In this document: piece after piece, positions 1 through 13,656 of the stretch | Layout: every line of letters starts with the position of its first letter | How positions within the stretch are numbered: position 1 is the first letter of the stretch | Assembly: GCF_964199755.1 (NCBI RefSeq) | Contig: NC_133898.1 | Location: 127,284,224-127,348,223 of the forward strand | Origin: Larus michahellis | Taxonomy: Eukaryota > Chordata > Aves > Charadriiformes > Laridae | Length of the DNA: 64,000 nucleotides | Direction: 5' to 3' | Program-made: the position numbers and the translations under genes | The notes under the pieces: generated by a model | Told to the model about the DNA's origin: nothing | What the model saw: the letters and a program-made list of their open reading frames with translations, nothing else | Database searches by the model: none

Positions 1-1644
1 TTTGAGCTGGGATTCAACTATCCTAACTCCAGACATCTACAGTGTTGGTGCCCACTTGTGGGTATTTTAGATCCCAGTTTCAGTCTAAGACTGAATTAAT
101 CGGTCAATAGGCTGAGAAGAGTGACATGTTGAATCCTGAAGGAAGAATATACATTTGAACAGCTGAAATGCTTTCCAAAACCTGGCAAATCTATTGCCTC
201 AGTCTCCACTGACAGCAGTGGGGCACCCAGCACGCATAGGAACACCTGTAGGTGATTAAAGTTATGATGCTAGAAGCCAACAGCCTCAGTGCAGAATTGC
301 TGCTTGAAATAAGTTAAAAGGCAACCGTGGTAAACAGCTGAGATATAAAAGTCTATTTCTGTGGCTGGTGCAGTTAGCTAAAGTTCATCCCATTCTTCCT
401 GTCCCAAATACCATCATATCCTATTTGCAAGTGGGTGGAATAGGCAACATCAGAAATTAATGACACATTTATACCAGTAAAATGATGGATAAATGTATTT
501 GGATTATGCATAAGGCACAGAAAAGTTGCCTGTAAATGAGCAAAAGAAAAGGATAAGAACTTAAGTGAAATAATCATATTGTCGCTAAGAATATCATTTA
601 CCCTGATGATGTATAAGGAAAGTTTCTAAAATTTGGTGGGGTGAGGTTCTGGAACAGACTGACCTTACACAGAAAACCAGTGGACCACACTCATGGCAGT
701 GCTGCCCAACAGTTCAGTAGACAAAATGTGATGAGCAGCGTGGTCCCATCTGATTGTGTGCATCTAAAGAAGAGGTGGTGCTAATAATGTGCCCTGGGGT
801 GAACTACTACTGTTTATAATGCATATTATTCCTAGTGTTGTGGTGACTAATAAGGAAGGGTTCATTTTTGCTCCTTGCTATGTGTAAAAGCAACAAAATA
901 ACCATAACTTCCCCAAAGACTTTACAACCTACGAAGTTTTTTACTCTCATTATCCTATTTCACAGTGGATGACCTGTTTCCATTTAAAAAAACAAACCAA
1001 GCCAAACCAAACCAAACCAAAACCACAACAAACTCTTTCTATAAATGAAGGCAAAGCACAGTAATATATTTGGAAGAACATCAATGTGTGGAAATTATCT
1101 ACCATGCAATTCAAATGTGGTAGCTGCTAGGAAGGTGTCAGTATTTGTGTAAGAAATTTCCAGGGACTTGGTAAGACCACACCTTTTCACAACCACAAAA
1201 TTTTTATGAAAGAATACAAAATTCATCCCCATATAAAAATATACAGGAGAGATCCATGATGTTATCAAATAATTCTTTGATGGCTCCTACTTACTAGTAC
1301 ATTATGCATGTAATGTTACAGGCAAGAGATCCAAAACACAAAAAGTACTTTTACTGAAATTAACAGTTTTACTGAAGGATCCAAATATTAAAAATCATCA
1401 GAAATATTTTCCCTACCTCTGCAAATAGTTTAAACTGCTGTTAGTGGAAGCACCTCTGTCACTGAATCACCAGACCAGCTATGTCACACAGCAACAAACC
1501 AGGCACAAAATTTTTATGTAAAGCATTAAAACCACTGGGGATGCAGATGACCAGGTATAAATTAGGATAGTTCAGTTGACTCTAGTGCTGTGCATCGGGG
1601 ACTCCCACCAGATGAGCATCCAGAGCCTTATACCCCATAATAAG
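1..1644. other. Gene-free AT-rich sequence
   Basis: No exon, RNA or recognisable transposon was seen apart from the CAAAC repeat at 986. Open frames are under 70 codons and resemble no protein I know. Confidence 0.6.
986..1026 (+). repeat. CAAAC-type simple repeat
   Basis: Imperfect array of AAACC/CAAAC units (AACAAACCAAGCCAAACCAA and onward) following an A-rich stretch. Confidence 0.85.
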
Positions 1645-1740
1645 GATCCGAATCTGCTCTTGCTGACTTGACTGCAAATCCAGTCGAATTCAGCAGGTTT
1701 AAATCTAGATTAGCTCTGTGTAAAATTAGATCCAAATTGG
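1645..1740. repeat. Old dispersed repeat (CTGCTCTTGCTGACTT type)
   Basis: GAATCTGCTCTTGCTGACTT at 1650, then CTGCAAATCCAGTCGAATTC, then AAATCTAGATTAGCTCTGTG and TAAAATTAGATCC. The order matches another of the dispersed amniote repeats built around TTGACTTCA..CAAATCCAG and its mirror AATCTGGA..GTGTAA. No family name is assigned. Confidence 0.4.
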
Positions 1741-3128
1741 CTACGGCTGAGGGATTTACTTCATGTTCCAGTTGAGCTTGATTCACCCTCAGTGCCTCTG
1801 TTTCTTAAGATATTAATGGTAATGAGAAGAGCAGATTCTTGCTGTTCTTAACTGCAACCGCTAATGATAACCGCTGTGTAGAGATGTGCCAGGACTGAGG
1901 GATAAAGCTTCTGTGATGTAACATGACAGTTATTTTCAATCTACTTAATATTTGTGGCTTATCCCTGTTGCTACAGGCCAGGGTCTAGGATGCTTAAGTT
2001 TTGCTTTGTACTGCATTTCCTTAGTGAGAACCTCCTTCCCCAGGATACAAGTTAATTAGTTCACTTGGATCACACTTATTGTCCTCAATAGGTGCAATGG
2101 TGAATGGAAACTCACCTAAAAGCTGACATTGTGACTATCGCTGTGTTAAGGATACTATTTATACATGAGGATTATGGGTCCATAGATTTGTCTTTCCATC
2201 TGTACGATGTTTTTTCCTAGCCAGAGAAATTTTTGTCAGGGCAACCCAAGCATGTGCTGCTCAGTGATAGCCAAAACTCCAAAAGGTCTTGACTTTCTGT
2301 AGTAAAGTTGAAAGGTATTGGCGGTGATTCGTCAAAAAAGGAATTTTAAGTCAATTTTTTTCCTTAAAGTAGAAACTGTAGTCTGTTAGCTATTAATTTC
2401 CCTGTAAAGATCCTACAGAGGAGGTTCAGAGAGTTTGCAACAACCAAATGTTTGTTTAATTTGTCTCTCTATGGCTACCTTCTGCCTGAGCCCAGTGAAC
2501 TCTGTGGACAGACTTAGCATGGGAGCACGAGTGCTTGGCTGACCATATGTGAAAGAAATGGGAAAGGCAGAAGGACAAGGCCAAAGAGAAGAACGATGTA
2601 GTGAGAAGGACAGAGGAATGTAAAGACAATAGAAAACAGGTGGAATTTGGTGGTGCCCACAAACGAACAAAAGATCTGACTGGAAGGACAAGACTGTTGT
2701 GGCCTTTTCTTTTAGCTACGTGAAGGACCCCATGCAAATTGTACCTCAGTTTCCTCATCTCATAACTGAAAGTAATAATAACTTTTCTTTTTATATTTAA
2801 TGCTTTTTAAATAAAGTGATTTTTAAGTCTACAGGTGTAAAACATTATTACTATTCCCATTAGTCAACCATGAGAAGATTCTGTTTAAGCCCCAGACATG
2901 GAGAATGTCCTTAGGCACAAAGCGAGGTCACCCACAGACACTTGCCCTGGTTCCTAGAGAACTTCCTTGGGTCATGGAACTGGATGAGCTGCATCCTGAC
3001 CAAGCTATTTATTTCAGCTGAAGAGCAGGAAATATTTTTCTAGAGAGAATGTAATGTTAACAGTGTGATGATGCTGGTAGTTCCTGAATATGCTCCAGCA
3101 GATCCGCAGGCTTCGTACTGTATGCACA
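1741..3128. other. Gene-free sequence
   Basis: Unique-looking sequence. The overlapping minus-strand frames around 2413-2758 (92 and 100 codons) have no recognisable domain and look like chance. Confidence 0.55.
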
Positions 3129-3162
3129 GACTCCCATGGGAGTCAGATTGGAATTAATCTGA
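3129..3162. repeat. Perfect 16-bp palindrome followed by a 7-bp inverted repeat
   Basis: GACTCCCATGGGAGTC at 3129-3144 is an exact palindrome. Immediately overlapping it, TCAGATT (3143-3149) and AATCTGA (3156-3162) form a second inverted repeat with a 6-bp spacer. This may be a remnant of the same class of self-complementary old repeats seen at 1645 and 17841. Confidence 0.6.
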
Positions 3163-3273
3163 GTGTGGTACTTTTCTCTGTTCCCTCCTTTGCTTTCACT
3201 CACTCTGAAGTTCTATTCTGTTTAGACTTGAAGGCCTTGACAGCAAATATTTCTCGCTTGAGCTAGTGAAATT

Positions 3274-3336
3274 GTAGAATCATAGAATTATTTAAGCTGG
3301 AAAAGACACTTAAGACCATCAAGTCCAAATGCCTAG
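3274..3336 (-). mobile_element. CR1 LINE 3' tail, minus strand
   Basis: A 63-bp CR1 end. GTAGAATCATAGAATT followed by TAAGCTGGAAAAGACACTT and GACCATCAAGTCCAAATGCC is the reverse complement of the avian CR1 3' end. The element is truncated a few tens of bases inside its 3' UTR, so no coding sequence is present. Confidence 0.9.
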
Positions 3337-6300
3337 GTTTGTCTCAGAATTTTAGTTGCAAATATTGGCTATTCAGAGTAATAGTTACGATGATTTTCAT
3401 TTACCCGTCTCTGTCTTATTGCTATCACTAAATTTTGGGCGATTTCTTTTGTCTCCTGAGGAGCTTTTACATGACCACCATTTGTTTAACCAAGCGTTCT
3501 TGCAAGAAAAGGAAGGTGCAGATAAGTGAAGAGGTATTTTATAAGTGGAGTTTTTATAATTCTTTAATAATTTAATGGGAAACTTCCCATTCCCACTGAG
3601 GGAGTTGGATCAGATTCTTAATCCTGACCTTTCTCTGCGTTTAATTTCGCCTTCCTTCCATCGCCCCCGCACTAATCCTTGTGGCTGATCCGTCCTTTTG
3701 TCATGCTGCCATAGGTTTATGGAATCATCAGACATGCCCAAAATACTTCTCTCTCCCACCTTCCAATAATCTTCAACATTGATAGGATTTCACACAAGCT
3801 TTTCCAAGAGATGTCTTCAAATGGTGCTGGATTTCAGACATGCTGTGAAGGCTTTTTCCTGCCTTTCAGGGTAGAACACACTCAATCCGTCCTATTTTTA
3901 TGATGCGCTGTTGTCCCTTTCAAATCCTGCTGAAGGATCTCAATGCATGGCACAGCTCCCCTGAATGAGTCTGTTGTCTGAGGGGGAGAGACAATGGGCC
4001 TTATTTAATGAGATTAGTTACAATAGGAAAAACAGCTACAAGAAAAGAAAGAAAAAAAAAAAAGAGGCAGTTATAGCAATTGGACTGACTGTTAAACCAT
4101 TCTTTTATGCAAGTTTGGCACCAACCATACCTTTTCCTGGACATCTGCCAACATCCTTCACAGTTTAGACTCAGTCGTTGATTTTTTTGTTACAATTTCC
4201 GCTCAGCTTTACAGTTGCATGGCCTATGGTGTAATTCATTTCCGCTGTGAAAATGCTCCAGTATATTAACACTTCTGCCTGCTTGTAACTTGATCAAAGA
4301 CAACGTATCTGCTTTAATTTACTCTTAAGGGTGATTTTTTTTTTTTTTAAAGTAATATAGATTTATTTCAAGCTGTATCCCCATTGAAAACTGGAACCTT
4401 GTTTTCAGCAGAGAACCAACAACAATTCCATTTACCAAATAATTTCAGATGGGAGAACAACCCCAAATGCAGCTGTCACACATCACAAAAATATCCTGCT
4501 GCTTTCTTCAAGGACACAAACACCTTTCAGAAGGTGACTTCTGTACTACTAAGCAGTTGTCTGTGTTACTGTTTGGATGGCTAAAGCAATCTTTATACAC
4601 AACAGGGTCTGGGGATTGGCATAGGGATTGGTTGCAGGTAACCTGATTCCTTTTCCTCAGTCTTCTTGGATAAGACAGGCTACAGCTTCTAGGGTACTAT
4701 GAGAAGTCTGGTAGTCAAGTGCCTCCTCTTTGAAACTGGACATGGACAGACTTGGAACTATGAGCAATAATTGCTGGGTTCACTTGATATCTGAGGGTGG
4801 CAGATACTAAATTCAGCTAAAAAAAGCCCCCACAAACAAACAAAGAATCTTCAAAGAATGCTAAATATGAAAATTCTGAGTTTTAACAGTTCCAGGAAGA
4901 AGGTTGTTTGCATATGTCTACTCATTAAATAGAATTTTTAATGATGTGATGGCATGTTGTAGTTTGGCTTTCATAGGACGCAACCCAAATTGTTTCTCAG
5001 GCCACGTAATCACCTATAGTTTAAAACCTAGAAACAGCAACAAAAACTGACTCATTTTGCTCCATCACATCATTTGTCAATGGACTTTGCAGTTTCTTCT
5101 TCCTTCCTCCTAACTGTACTCTGCCAGCATAAATCTATCAACAGGATTCAAACCTCAGCTCACATTGACAGAGGTAGCTAATAGCAAGAATTGGCTGTTT
5201 TTCTCCACTACCACATCAAAAACACCCTGATGAGCTGCTCATGAGGTTTTCCCCTGTCTCCATGCATTTTACAGACTGCCAGGCCTAGGCTGCCCAGCTC
5301 TGAGACCAAGGAGCTATGAAAGGTAGACAAGGATCTACAGTCTTCTAGGAGACGTGAGGGGCTGAATCATGCTGAGTTCCGACTAAACCACTGGATAATT
5401 GCACTGTCTTATTACTGAGCACTTTCTAAAAACTCCTAGATTGGCCAAATCAGGGAAGGTTTTCACATGAACAGCAACCCTGACCTAGTTTTAAATGCTT
5501 CCTCAAGCAGGACTAATGGTGTCTTGATGATTCATTCAGTTTGTTCTTTGAAATAGTAAGATCTTTTAGTAGAAACATTTCAAAAGACCAAAAAAAAAAT
5601 AAATAATAAAAAACACTACCCCTCAAAAAAAAACAACAACCAAACACAAAAACCCAACCCCAAACTAAACAAAAAAAAACAAATGCCTGGATGTAAACTC
5701 TGGACAAAGAATTTTTCTAGCCAAATGGCTCAGCTTTGGCAAAATTATAAAGAAGTAATAGCAGAATTTTAAACTCGGAGGCAATCTGATATGATTCCCA
5801 GCTGTGCCTATCCTAAAAAGTAAAAACTAATTCTCTGGTTCTTATTCACCTACATTAAGTTGACTTTCAAGTATTGGTACGATTTGAGTGGAGGGTACAG
5901 TCAGAATTAGGTTTTACTCTACACAGATGGGGAATCTGCCCTTAAACAAATAAATTATCTTAAGCTAAGCCCTTTGGTCAATTAAATTGTGTTATGAAAC
6001 TTGGTATGTTGTTTTATTCTTTCTCTTATGGGTGGTATCAAATTGTATGATCGCTCTATAACTTGACAACAGAAGTTTAAAGCCATGAATAAAGGCAAAA
6101 TTCAGACACATTATAACTGTGAGAATTAATTCAGAAAAATAAAGAAAATGGCAATGTGAAGAATAACTCACTAAACAGAAAGCCCTGAAAGTGTCTGTAA
6201 TCCAGCTATGATAACTACTATCTGTGTTAAATAGGCTGCAGCTCATCCTCCAAGCCATATTGCTCTCACAATGTTTGATAGTAACTCTTAATGGATATAT

Positions 6301-8496
6301 TAAAACATGGTATTTTCATTGGCATTAATCAGTGTTATAATATCTAAGTTCGAGAGAGGGATGAACAGTCAAGACTACTAGCTTGATAGTAAACAAGTAG
6401 AAAGAGTCACAGTGACAATCAGGCATTCACAGCAGACATCACAACTACCTCTTTCATTGACTTTATAGAAAATTGATTTCTGGAAGTCCCTGATGATCCA
6501 CAGTCCGAATCCTTAACCCTCTCCGAATGTAGGTGTGGTAATAATGCCTGAATAATTGCCAGGTGCCACGGTAGACAGTCTAAATACAATATGATGTTCC
6601 TAACTCACTGAAACTCTTCTAAAACCTCCAAATTCTAAAACATACTCATAGTCAATACTGTTGGCAGATCTACTCACTTCAGCAGCCAAGTGAAATTCAC
6701 CTATAATGTAGACATAGAAGTTAGCCAGAAGCCTGGGATGGCAGGAAATGTGTGGATTGAACTTAATTCACTGTAAGCCATATTTTGCACACTGCAAACT
6801 ACAGGTTGAAAGGTGTTGCAGCAGATAAAAGTGTCCTGTTACCACAACTAGATCTGCTCTGATGCTGGACAGTAATAATGGGCAGTGACTGAGGGGAAAA
6901 GGTAGGATGAGTGGGATCTAAAGAAGGAATTGAGACTTAGGTCACGGAGAAAAAACCTCCATTGCTTAATTTTTGTGTTAAGGGCTGAAATGACAAGAAA
7001 TAATCAAGGGGACTTCTAAGGAGAAACAATTCAGAAGAGCTGGTTGCGAAGTATATATAATCAAACTCAGGACTGAAAAGGACAAACATTTCACTTGTAT
7101 TGTGTGGGTAATACTATAATATATTTTTGAAGGTTTGGATATAAGGTTTCTAAAACCAAAAATCTCAAAACTTCTTTGTTCAAAAAGCATGCTTCTGAAA
7201 TGACCTTTAGGATCAGACTCCCCAGGCTTGGGGCAGTTTGGCTAGTGTAGGTGAATATGCAGCCATATTTTTGTTATTCAATAAAGCAGAGATGAGGAAT
7301 CCAAATTTCCTGCTGGAAATGGTTCTTGGTCCTTTTTAAGCCAAAATGCACATGGAAATCTTTGGAAGAGTACTAGGTGATCCATGACAGACCCAAACCA
7401 GACATGTCTTAGTCCAATAGACAAGTGAATTCCATAGCATAGGGCTTAGCCTGATATTGTCTAGTGAATTAGTAACGTTGTAATCTTGGGGAACTAGAGG
7501 TGTCATCCACAAACTGCTCATCTGCAAGACAAATGTATGGCTGTAAAGCAGGTGGGACACTGGGTGTAAATAAAACCTATCTGTGTTTCTCTGAAGTCAC
7601 CGTGTAAATATGAAAAAGGGGAGTTAATATGATAGTGCCATAAGGACATTAATTCTGCATAGTAAACTTGTTCCATTGCATTGTTATTTTTATTTTGTAT
7701 CTCCCTTTATTTTATTGCATATTTCTTTGGCAGCTTTAGGAAGCACCCATCAAAGAGGAGTCTGCACTACAGAAAGAGCCACTCTTGTCTTTGATGCAAG
7801 CAAAGAACTTGCACACACAAAGTGGAAGGTTTAATCAGTGCATCAGCATGAGAAAGGTGCATTTCTCAGCTTGCCCCTGAAATCTCACTTAGCTCCAGGG
7901 GTAGCAATTTTGGTTTGCTTCAGGGAGATGGGGAGACAGTTATTTTTCCCACTGCTGTTAAGCATCTGCCTGCGGTCAGGCAAAAGGGAAGAGCATGAAT
8001 TTATGCTTCCGGTTCATTTCAACAGAAATAATGAAACTGTCAACAAGTAATGAAAATGGAGGAATTGTGAGCAGGGTTATTTGTTCTCATCAAACCTCAT
8101 CTCTTTATCCAGTCAGTAAAGGGAGAAGTGATAGAAAAAGAAGGTGGTTAGAAACACTTTGAGAGTATACGAAGGTATATGAATGAATCCCAGTATATAC
8201 TGCAGTTAAATATCAAACCTGTGACCAGGTCAAAAAAGTACCCCAAGTTTGACTCGCAGTGTCTGTTTTCCTCTATCTTACAATTGGAAATTACTTCAAT
8301 ATATTTTCACTTACTTTCTGTTAATAATTATAATTTAAATAATGCTTTCCATAATTTTATTGAGGCCCTAGCATAGTTCTCCTGGTCTTCCATTTACTAT
8401 TTTTATATATTAATAGAGCAATCTATTTCTTCAGTCATTTGCCAATTGTGTCTAAAATTCATCATGAACCTCTGTGAATATTTTGCTGAACTCTTT

Positions 8497-8516
8497 TTTA
8501 TTTATTTATTTATTTA
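8497..8516 (+). repeat. (TTTA)n microsatellite
   Basis: About five uninterrupted TTTA units in an AT-rich setting. Confidence 0.9.
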
Positions 8517-9878
8517 ATATTTTTGGGTACAAGGTACCCAAAGCAGCTTTCAGTTGGTTATTGGGCCCTTCCTTTTTTCCTAATATATTAAACTTGGGTT
8601 TTCACTGTCCTTAACTTCACTCAGTTCCTTAAGTCAGTTACTATCTTTTTCTGATTGCCAGTCTCTAGTTATTTTCCATTTATTAAATAATTTTTTTAAC
8701 ACCTCAGTTCATATTTTACTGCATGCCATTTGCTGATCCTGGTTTTAGCAGAAGTAATGGAAGACCCAAAAGCTACGCACCTGTATAAACGTACACAAGA
8801 TTGCTCTCTACACAAGATTTTTTTAAACCTCAATAATTATCTGAATTAGATGATGAGCTTTCCAGCTGTGACTTTTTTCAGACTGGACCTCATTAACACA
8901 TTTTTAATGAGTTCTGAACACATTCCTTCTCATTTCATACCTGGACTTTAAGAGAAATCTGAGAGGGTTTTTTCTTGTAATGCTGAGTGACCGAGGGAAA
9001 GTTGAGAACTATAAAAAAAGCATATACCTTTTTGCTATCAAGACTTTTCAGGGACTGAAGTCAGTAAGAATGAGAATCTTTTCAATGGGATCTGAGTGAA
9101 ACCCTGTTTCCTTTTTTTTTTTTTCCTCCCTAGCTATAACCTCACATTTTAATTACAAAGTCCTATTCTCAGCTTTACCTATACAATCAATTCCTTAGAT
9201 TCTTTTCCTTAAGAAAGTCTCATGTTTTCTGTGTTACTTGAAAAAGAATATATTTTCAAATGTATTCTGCAAAACAAAACAAGAGAAGATATTGTAAAAA
9301 AAAACAACACCCAAACCAAACCAGAATCTTTATATTGTGGAGTTAGACATTGCAAGGCTGTGCACTTTTGTCCAATACAGCTGTCTGAGTTTTAAAGAGC
9401 TAAAATGCTGAATCTTCCGTTTTCATGAGGAATGAAAAATATTTTGAAGCTAAGGCAGGACAGTAGCAGTCATGTCAGCTGCCAGTGCCATGAGTCTGTG
9501 CCTGAAAACCCATTATGGAAATCAGCCCCAATAAATTATTTTCTTTGACTTTTCCCATCTCATACAAAGTAACTGTTCATTGTCCAACTAATAAAAGAGA
9601 GAGATATTTAGAAAGCCCTTAATAACCAGCAATTAGCTTTCTATTTCCTGTTATAAAAATTGAACACACTAAAGAACTAAGTCATTTGTATCATTTTCAA
9701 GGAATGAATTGTCATTTCTGCCATGGATCCTCTCACAAAGTTGTGCTTAATTTTAGCATTCAGATTCTAACTGATGGCCAGGATTGTCATCATCATGGAA
9801 ACGAAAAGGATGTAGGAAATGAGAGAAGGAAACAAAAATGCTTCCAGTTTTGTTTGGAATTATGAGTTACACACAGAC

Positions 9879-9914
9879 CAAAAAAAAAAAAAAAAGAAAA
9901 AAAAAAGAAAAAAA
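9879..9914 (+). repeat. A-rich tract with G interruptions
   Basis: Roughly 36 bp of A with single G interruptions. No recognised retrotransposon body lies upstream, so it is treated as simple sequence. Confidence 0.85.
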
Positions 9915-11479
9915 GTCTAAGTAAAATGTGGAAGCAAGATAATTCCTCCAAGAGGCAGCTACCCACCCTCAGCATTGGCAGGCAAGCAAATCATTAATAA
10001 CAACAAGGGAGCATTCATTGTTGTACAGCAATGTAGCTTAGTGACTCTGTGCTGTGTGGAGAGAGAGAGAGACTAATGTTGAAAAAAAGCACAAAACACT
10101 ACTAATATTTCCTTCCTCCATAGTAGAAACCATCTGAAATTAATGAGTCTTATTAATGTAAATTGCACCACACTGTCAGACATAAATATCCCAATACCAA
10201 AGGGGCCCATTACCATTAACATCAGAAATGATCAACAAATAAAACTGTTAATGCCACAATATTTACTGGACAAATTGACTACACTCCAAGATAGGCTTAT
10301 GATCGTGTCTTGCTGTTCGATTTCATTTCCCTGCAAGATGCACTAATGCATGTTGTTATGTGCAGCTGTGGCCGCTTTCCATAAAAAATATCTGTTTTCT
10401 ATCGGGAGGTGTAGAGCTCAACTTAATCACTATTATTTTCTCCCCCTTGTGAAAATTGAGCATTTTGGTCTTTTCAAAACTGATACAGGAAAACCTTAGA
10501 TTTTTATTAGAAAGGATAGAAACAAGCTTGAAGATTGGTTCTCAAGAGAAAAAAAAAAAAAAAAAAACAAAAAAACCCACCAAACACCAGACTAATGATT
10601 TAAGTCAATCACAAACAGATGTTCTCCTAGAGAGCTAATAATTTTTTTTTCAGATTTTTTTTTTTCCATCAGAAATGCAAAACACAGCAGCCTTTGAGTA
10701 AGATATCAGATTTTTCTGCTGACATTTTCTCAAACTTTGGATTTTTAAAAGACACCAGATTTGTAAAGGAAGCTCCAGTTCATCACCAATAAAAAACAGA
10801 GAAATAGTTTTTCCAATGTAAGATGAATGTATGAAGATGATAAAGTCCATACAAATACGTTTCAAATTCTATGAAATGCTAAAGTGGATGCCTTTACATT
10901 TTAAAAATTTTGCATAACTTTTTCTCTTCCTTTCAAACAGATAAATTTGAGTATTTAGCATATACTTCAAAAGTTCAAGATACAGTTCTAACAAAAATGT
11001 AATGTAAGAGTAGAGCCAAAGAGTATCCCTTCGATATGTCTATAGTACTTAGTTATGTAGAGTCCTGGTCTATGTCTGAAGACTTTAAGTTCTCCTACTG
11101 TTAATTTGTTAATGGAGTTCTCAGATAACACTATAATCTGCGTAAGCTATCTAGAGGCGATATGGTAGAAATGAAAGAACGAAGAGAAAATAAAAAATTG
11201 TGCATTCTACTAAATTCTTTCCAGTGGGTTTATTTTGGAGTGTGATTCCTATTCAAACAGTTCAGTTCTCTGATGCTTCCTAAAATTGGGCCACTGAGTA
11301 TAAAACAAGGCAAATGGTGCTTGTTCAGCTTTACTGGTAAATTTAGGTAGTTTTCCATACAGGGTCCTGACTGACTTGCATCAAACTTTGCTGCTCAACT
11401 ATTACCCACCATGAGACAGGGAAACAAGACTTGGAATTCCGTTATAAGGCAGAGCTTATTGCACCTACACAATTTGTTA

Positions 11480-11573
11480 AGGAACCTAATCTACACAATT
11501 TTGGCTTTAGATACCTAATTCCCATTGACTTTCATGGGGCTTTGGATGTTCTAGCGTCCTTTAGCAAATCCCA
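11480..11573. repeat. Old dispersed repeat (CCTAATTCCCATTGACTTTC type)
   Basis: AAGGAACCTAATCTACACAA is followed by GATACCTAATTCCCATTGAC and TTCATGGGGCTTTGGATG. The CCTAATTCCCATTGACTT..ATGGG order matches an old amniote repeat with partly palindromic structure. Divergence is substantial and the ends are approximate. Confidence 0.42.
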
Positions 11574-13124
11574 AGTTTGTGAATGCAAGTCATGCCTTAA
11601 TTTTATCATTGAAATGCCAAGCATACATTCAAAGTCAGTCATTTCAGTTCCTTTAATTGTTGATAGAGGAGGATGTGCACATCAAGAAGGCAATTTGTGC
11701 CATATGGAGAAAGACATCTAAGAGATGAGTAAATTTTCTTCTGAAGAAGTCTGACTCACCTTTCACTGTAGTAGCTGTTAATACTACATGCCTAAATTTT
11801 AGATTAAGTGAAATTAATCCTAAATATAATATCAATTTCAGCATTACTACAGGCCCCAAAGTTTTGACCTTCTAATTATTTTTAAGAAAAACAATCCAGC
11901 AAAAAAACCCTCAAGATCCATGTCTGTACAGCAGCCAAGCAGAAAGCCCATCTTTTTCTGATCTTCATGTCAATACATACTTTTTGTGTTCATTATCAAC
12001 TCAAGAACCTTAGTTTTCAACAAGAGATATCTGAGTAAAGGGTAAATAGATACCGTAGAGGTACACTGGACTTTCTTTTACCTCACAAACTACATATTTA
12101 AACTGAGTCAAGGACAATTCTAGGATTCACACTGCCTGGCACAACGGTGCTTATATCCCTATAGGCATTCCCTATCACCCCCAAAGCCCAACTATCTGAC
12201 CGGAAGTGCTCCAATGCCGTTGCCCAAATCATTCATGTGAATTTTCTGTGAAAATATAGCTAGGCACAATCCAATAGTTATGCTAACAATGTAATGGTAG
12301 GAACTACATTGTGCCAGTGACCTGCTGTTCCAGGTTTACAAGTTCAAAGACAGCCGCAGAGTCTAAAGCAGCATCAAAAGACTCATCTATAGCAACAGAA
12401 TCAAGGAAGCCTTGACACAGTTATTAACACAGTCAACCACAGCCAGAGGTGAAAGGATTGCTTGACAGACCCTTGCCAGCGCAGCATACTGTTCCCAGGC
12501 ATTATCCTACCCATGTTTGATTGCACACTACAAATATTGCTTTTTCCAGCCAATGGGCCTCACTGCAATGCGTACTAATAATAAACCTTGTATTTTTCTG
12601 GTGTTTTATCCACCTCATTTTAAACAACTTAGTCACTCTGCATATGTGCCTGCTATATGGTTTAATTACTGAAGGTCACAGCAAAAGCCTGAAGCAGAAG
12701 CAGCGCAAACTCAACTGGTGGAGCCCCCAATTGACATCAGTTGACCTACTTTTCCTGAAGTCAATGAAGCCAGCAACAGTTGAGGGTTTTTCCTAATTAT
12801 TTCTGTTTTAATCACAACTCTGTCCTTTAAGGAGCACCACGGCTGGAAGCTGCACAAGAAATAACAATAACCTCTCCAAACAATGATTGTAATAAGGTAG
12901 TTGGTACCTGCTCTGCTTATAAGACTTTATACTGACACTGCAGTGACTCAATCTGGCCCGGCTGAGTAGTAGTCAGGCATGAAATGCCACACTTTTTCCT
13001 GAGTTTAGCCAGCATAGTAAAAGTTCTGGCATTCTCCAGACCATTCATCCAGTCAATCTTGCTAGCTTGAGGGAGTATCAGTACACAAGACAGATCATTC
13101 AGATATGGAAGTTTACAACAACAG
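11574..13124. other. Gene-free sequence
   Basis: No supported gene. The stretch around 12720-12780 contains GACATCAGTTGACC and CTGAAGTCAATGAAG, which may be a further scrap of the old TTGACTTCA-type repeats, but this is too weak to call. Confidence 0.5.
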
Positions 13125-13215
13125 AAGCCATTGTGGCCAAAACCATAAATGCTTTCAAAAAGCAGCTAGAAAAACTGATGAAAGCAAAGTTCATCCAGAC
13201 TCATGAAAAATAAAG
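13125..13215 (+). mobile_element. Probable ancient CR1 fragment, plus strand
   Basis: GGCCAAAACCATAAATGCTT followed by TCAAAAAGCAGCTAGAAAAACTG resembles the 3' coding end of old amniote CR1s, where an AFKKQLDKF-like peptide precedes the stop. The following GATGAAAGCAAAGTTCATCC fits loosely. No terminal motif was found downstream. Confidence 0.42.
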
Positions 13216-13608
13216 ACACAGGTTGGGCTTTTGGCTTGTAAAGTCTTTTAGGCCTACGTTCCTGGAAGATGGGAAGATATAGTCAGGAAATAAATAGAGT
13301 TTAAGCTTTTTCTTGTTTTGTAATCTTCACCTGAGGAACCATTGAAGGCCACTCCCAAAATGAGTGTGCTGTCAATGGACATTTAGCTGTAATTCAATTA
13401 CCATCATTAGCAGTAAAGCACTGTTTACCCTAAACACTAAGAGTCCTCTCTCTGCTTTCTGGCTGGCTTCCATATCTTCAGTTCAACAAGCACTTTCTGT
13501 TTTTTTGTTTTGTTTTGATTTTTCCCCCTCAGAAATACACATCTTCCCCTCATCTTTAGTTTTGTTTGATCCCGTTTTCTACTAGGAATCTAGATATGGA
13601 ATGCCATC

Positions 13609-13656
13609 TATATGTATATATATGTGTGTGTCTGTGTGTGCATACATATATATACT
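13609..13656 (+). repeat. Compound (TA)n/(TG)n microsatellite
   Basis: TATATGTATATATATG then GTGTGTCTGTGTGTG then CATACATATATATA, a compound dinucleotide repeat. Confidence 0.9.

Larger units (their letters stand above)
3345..11479. other. Long gene-free AT-rich stretch
   Basis: Eight kilobases without a recognisable exon, RNA gene or CR1 copy. It holds scattered homopolymers (A tracts near 4050, 5590, 9879 and 10549) and the TTTA repeat at 8497. The 7830-8050 portion is less repetitive and slightly richer in GC, but nothing specific was recognised in it. Confidence 0.55.

Noticed and set aside
4041..4065. Lysine-rich open frames over A tracts (4041, 10549, 45141) as small basic proteins
   Set aside because: The lysine runs are translations of poly(A). 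No conserved flanking residues or gene context support them.
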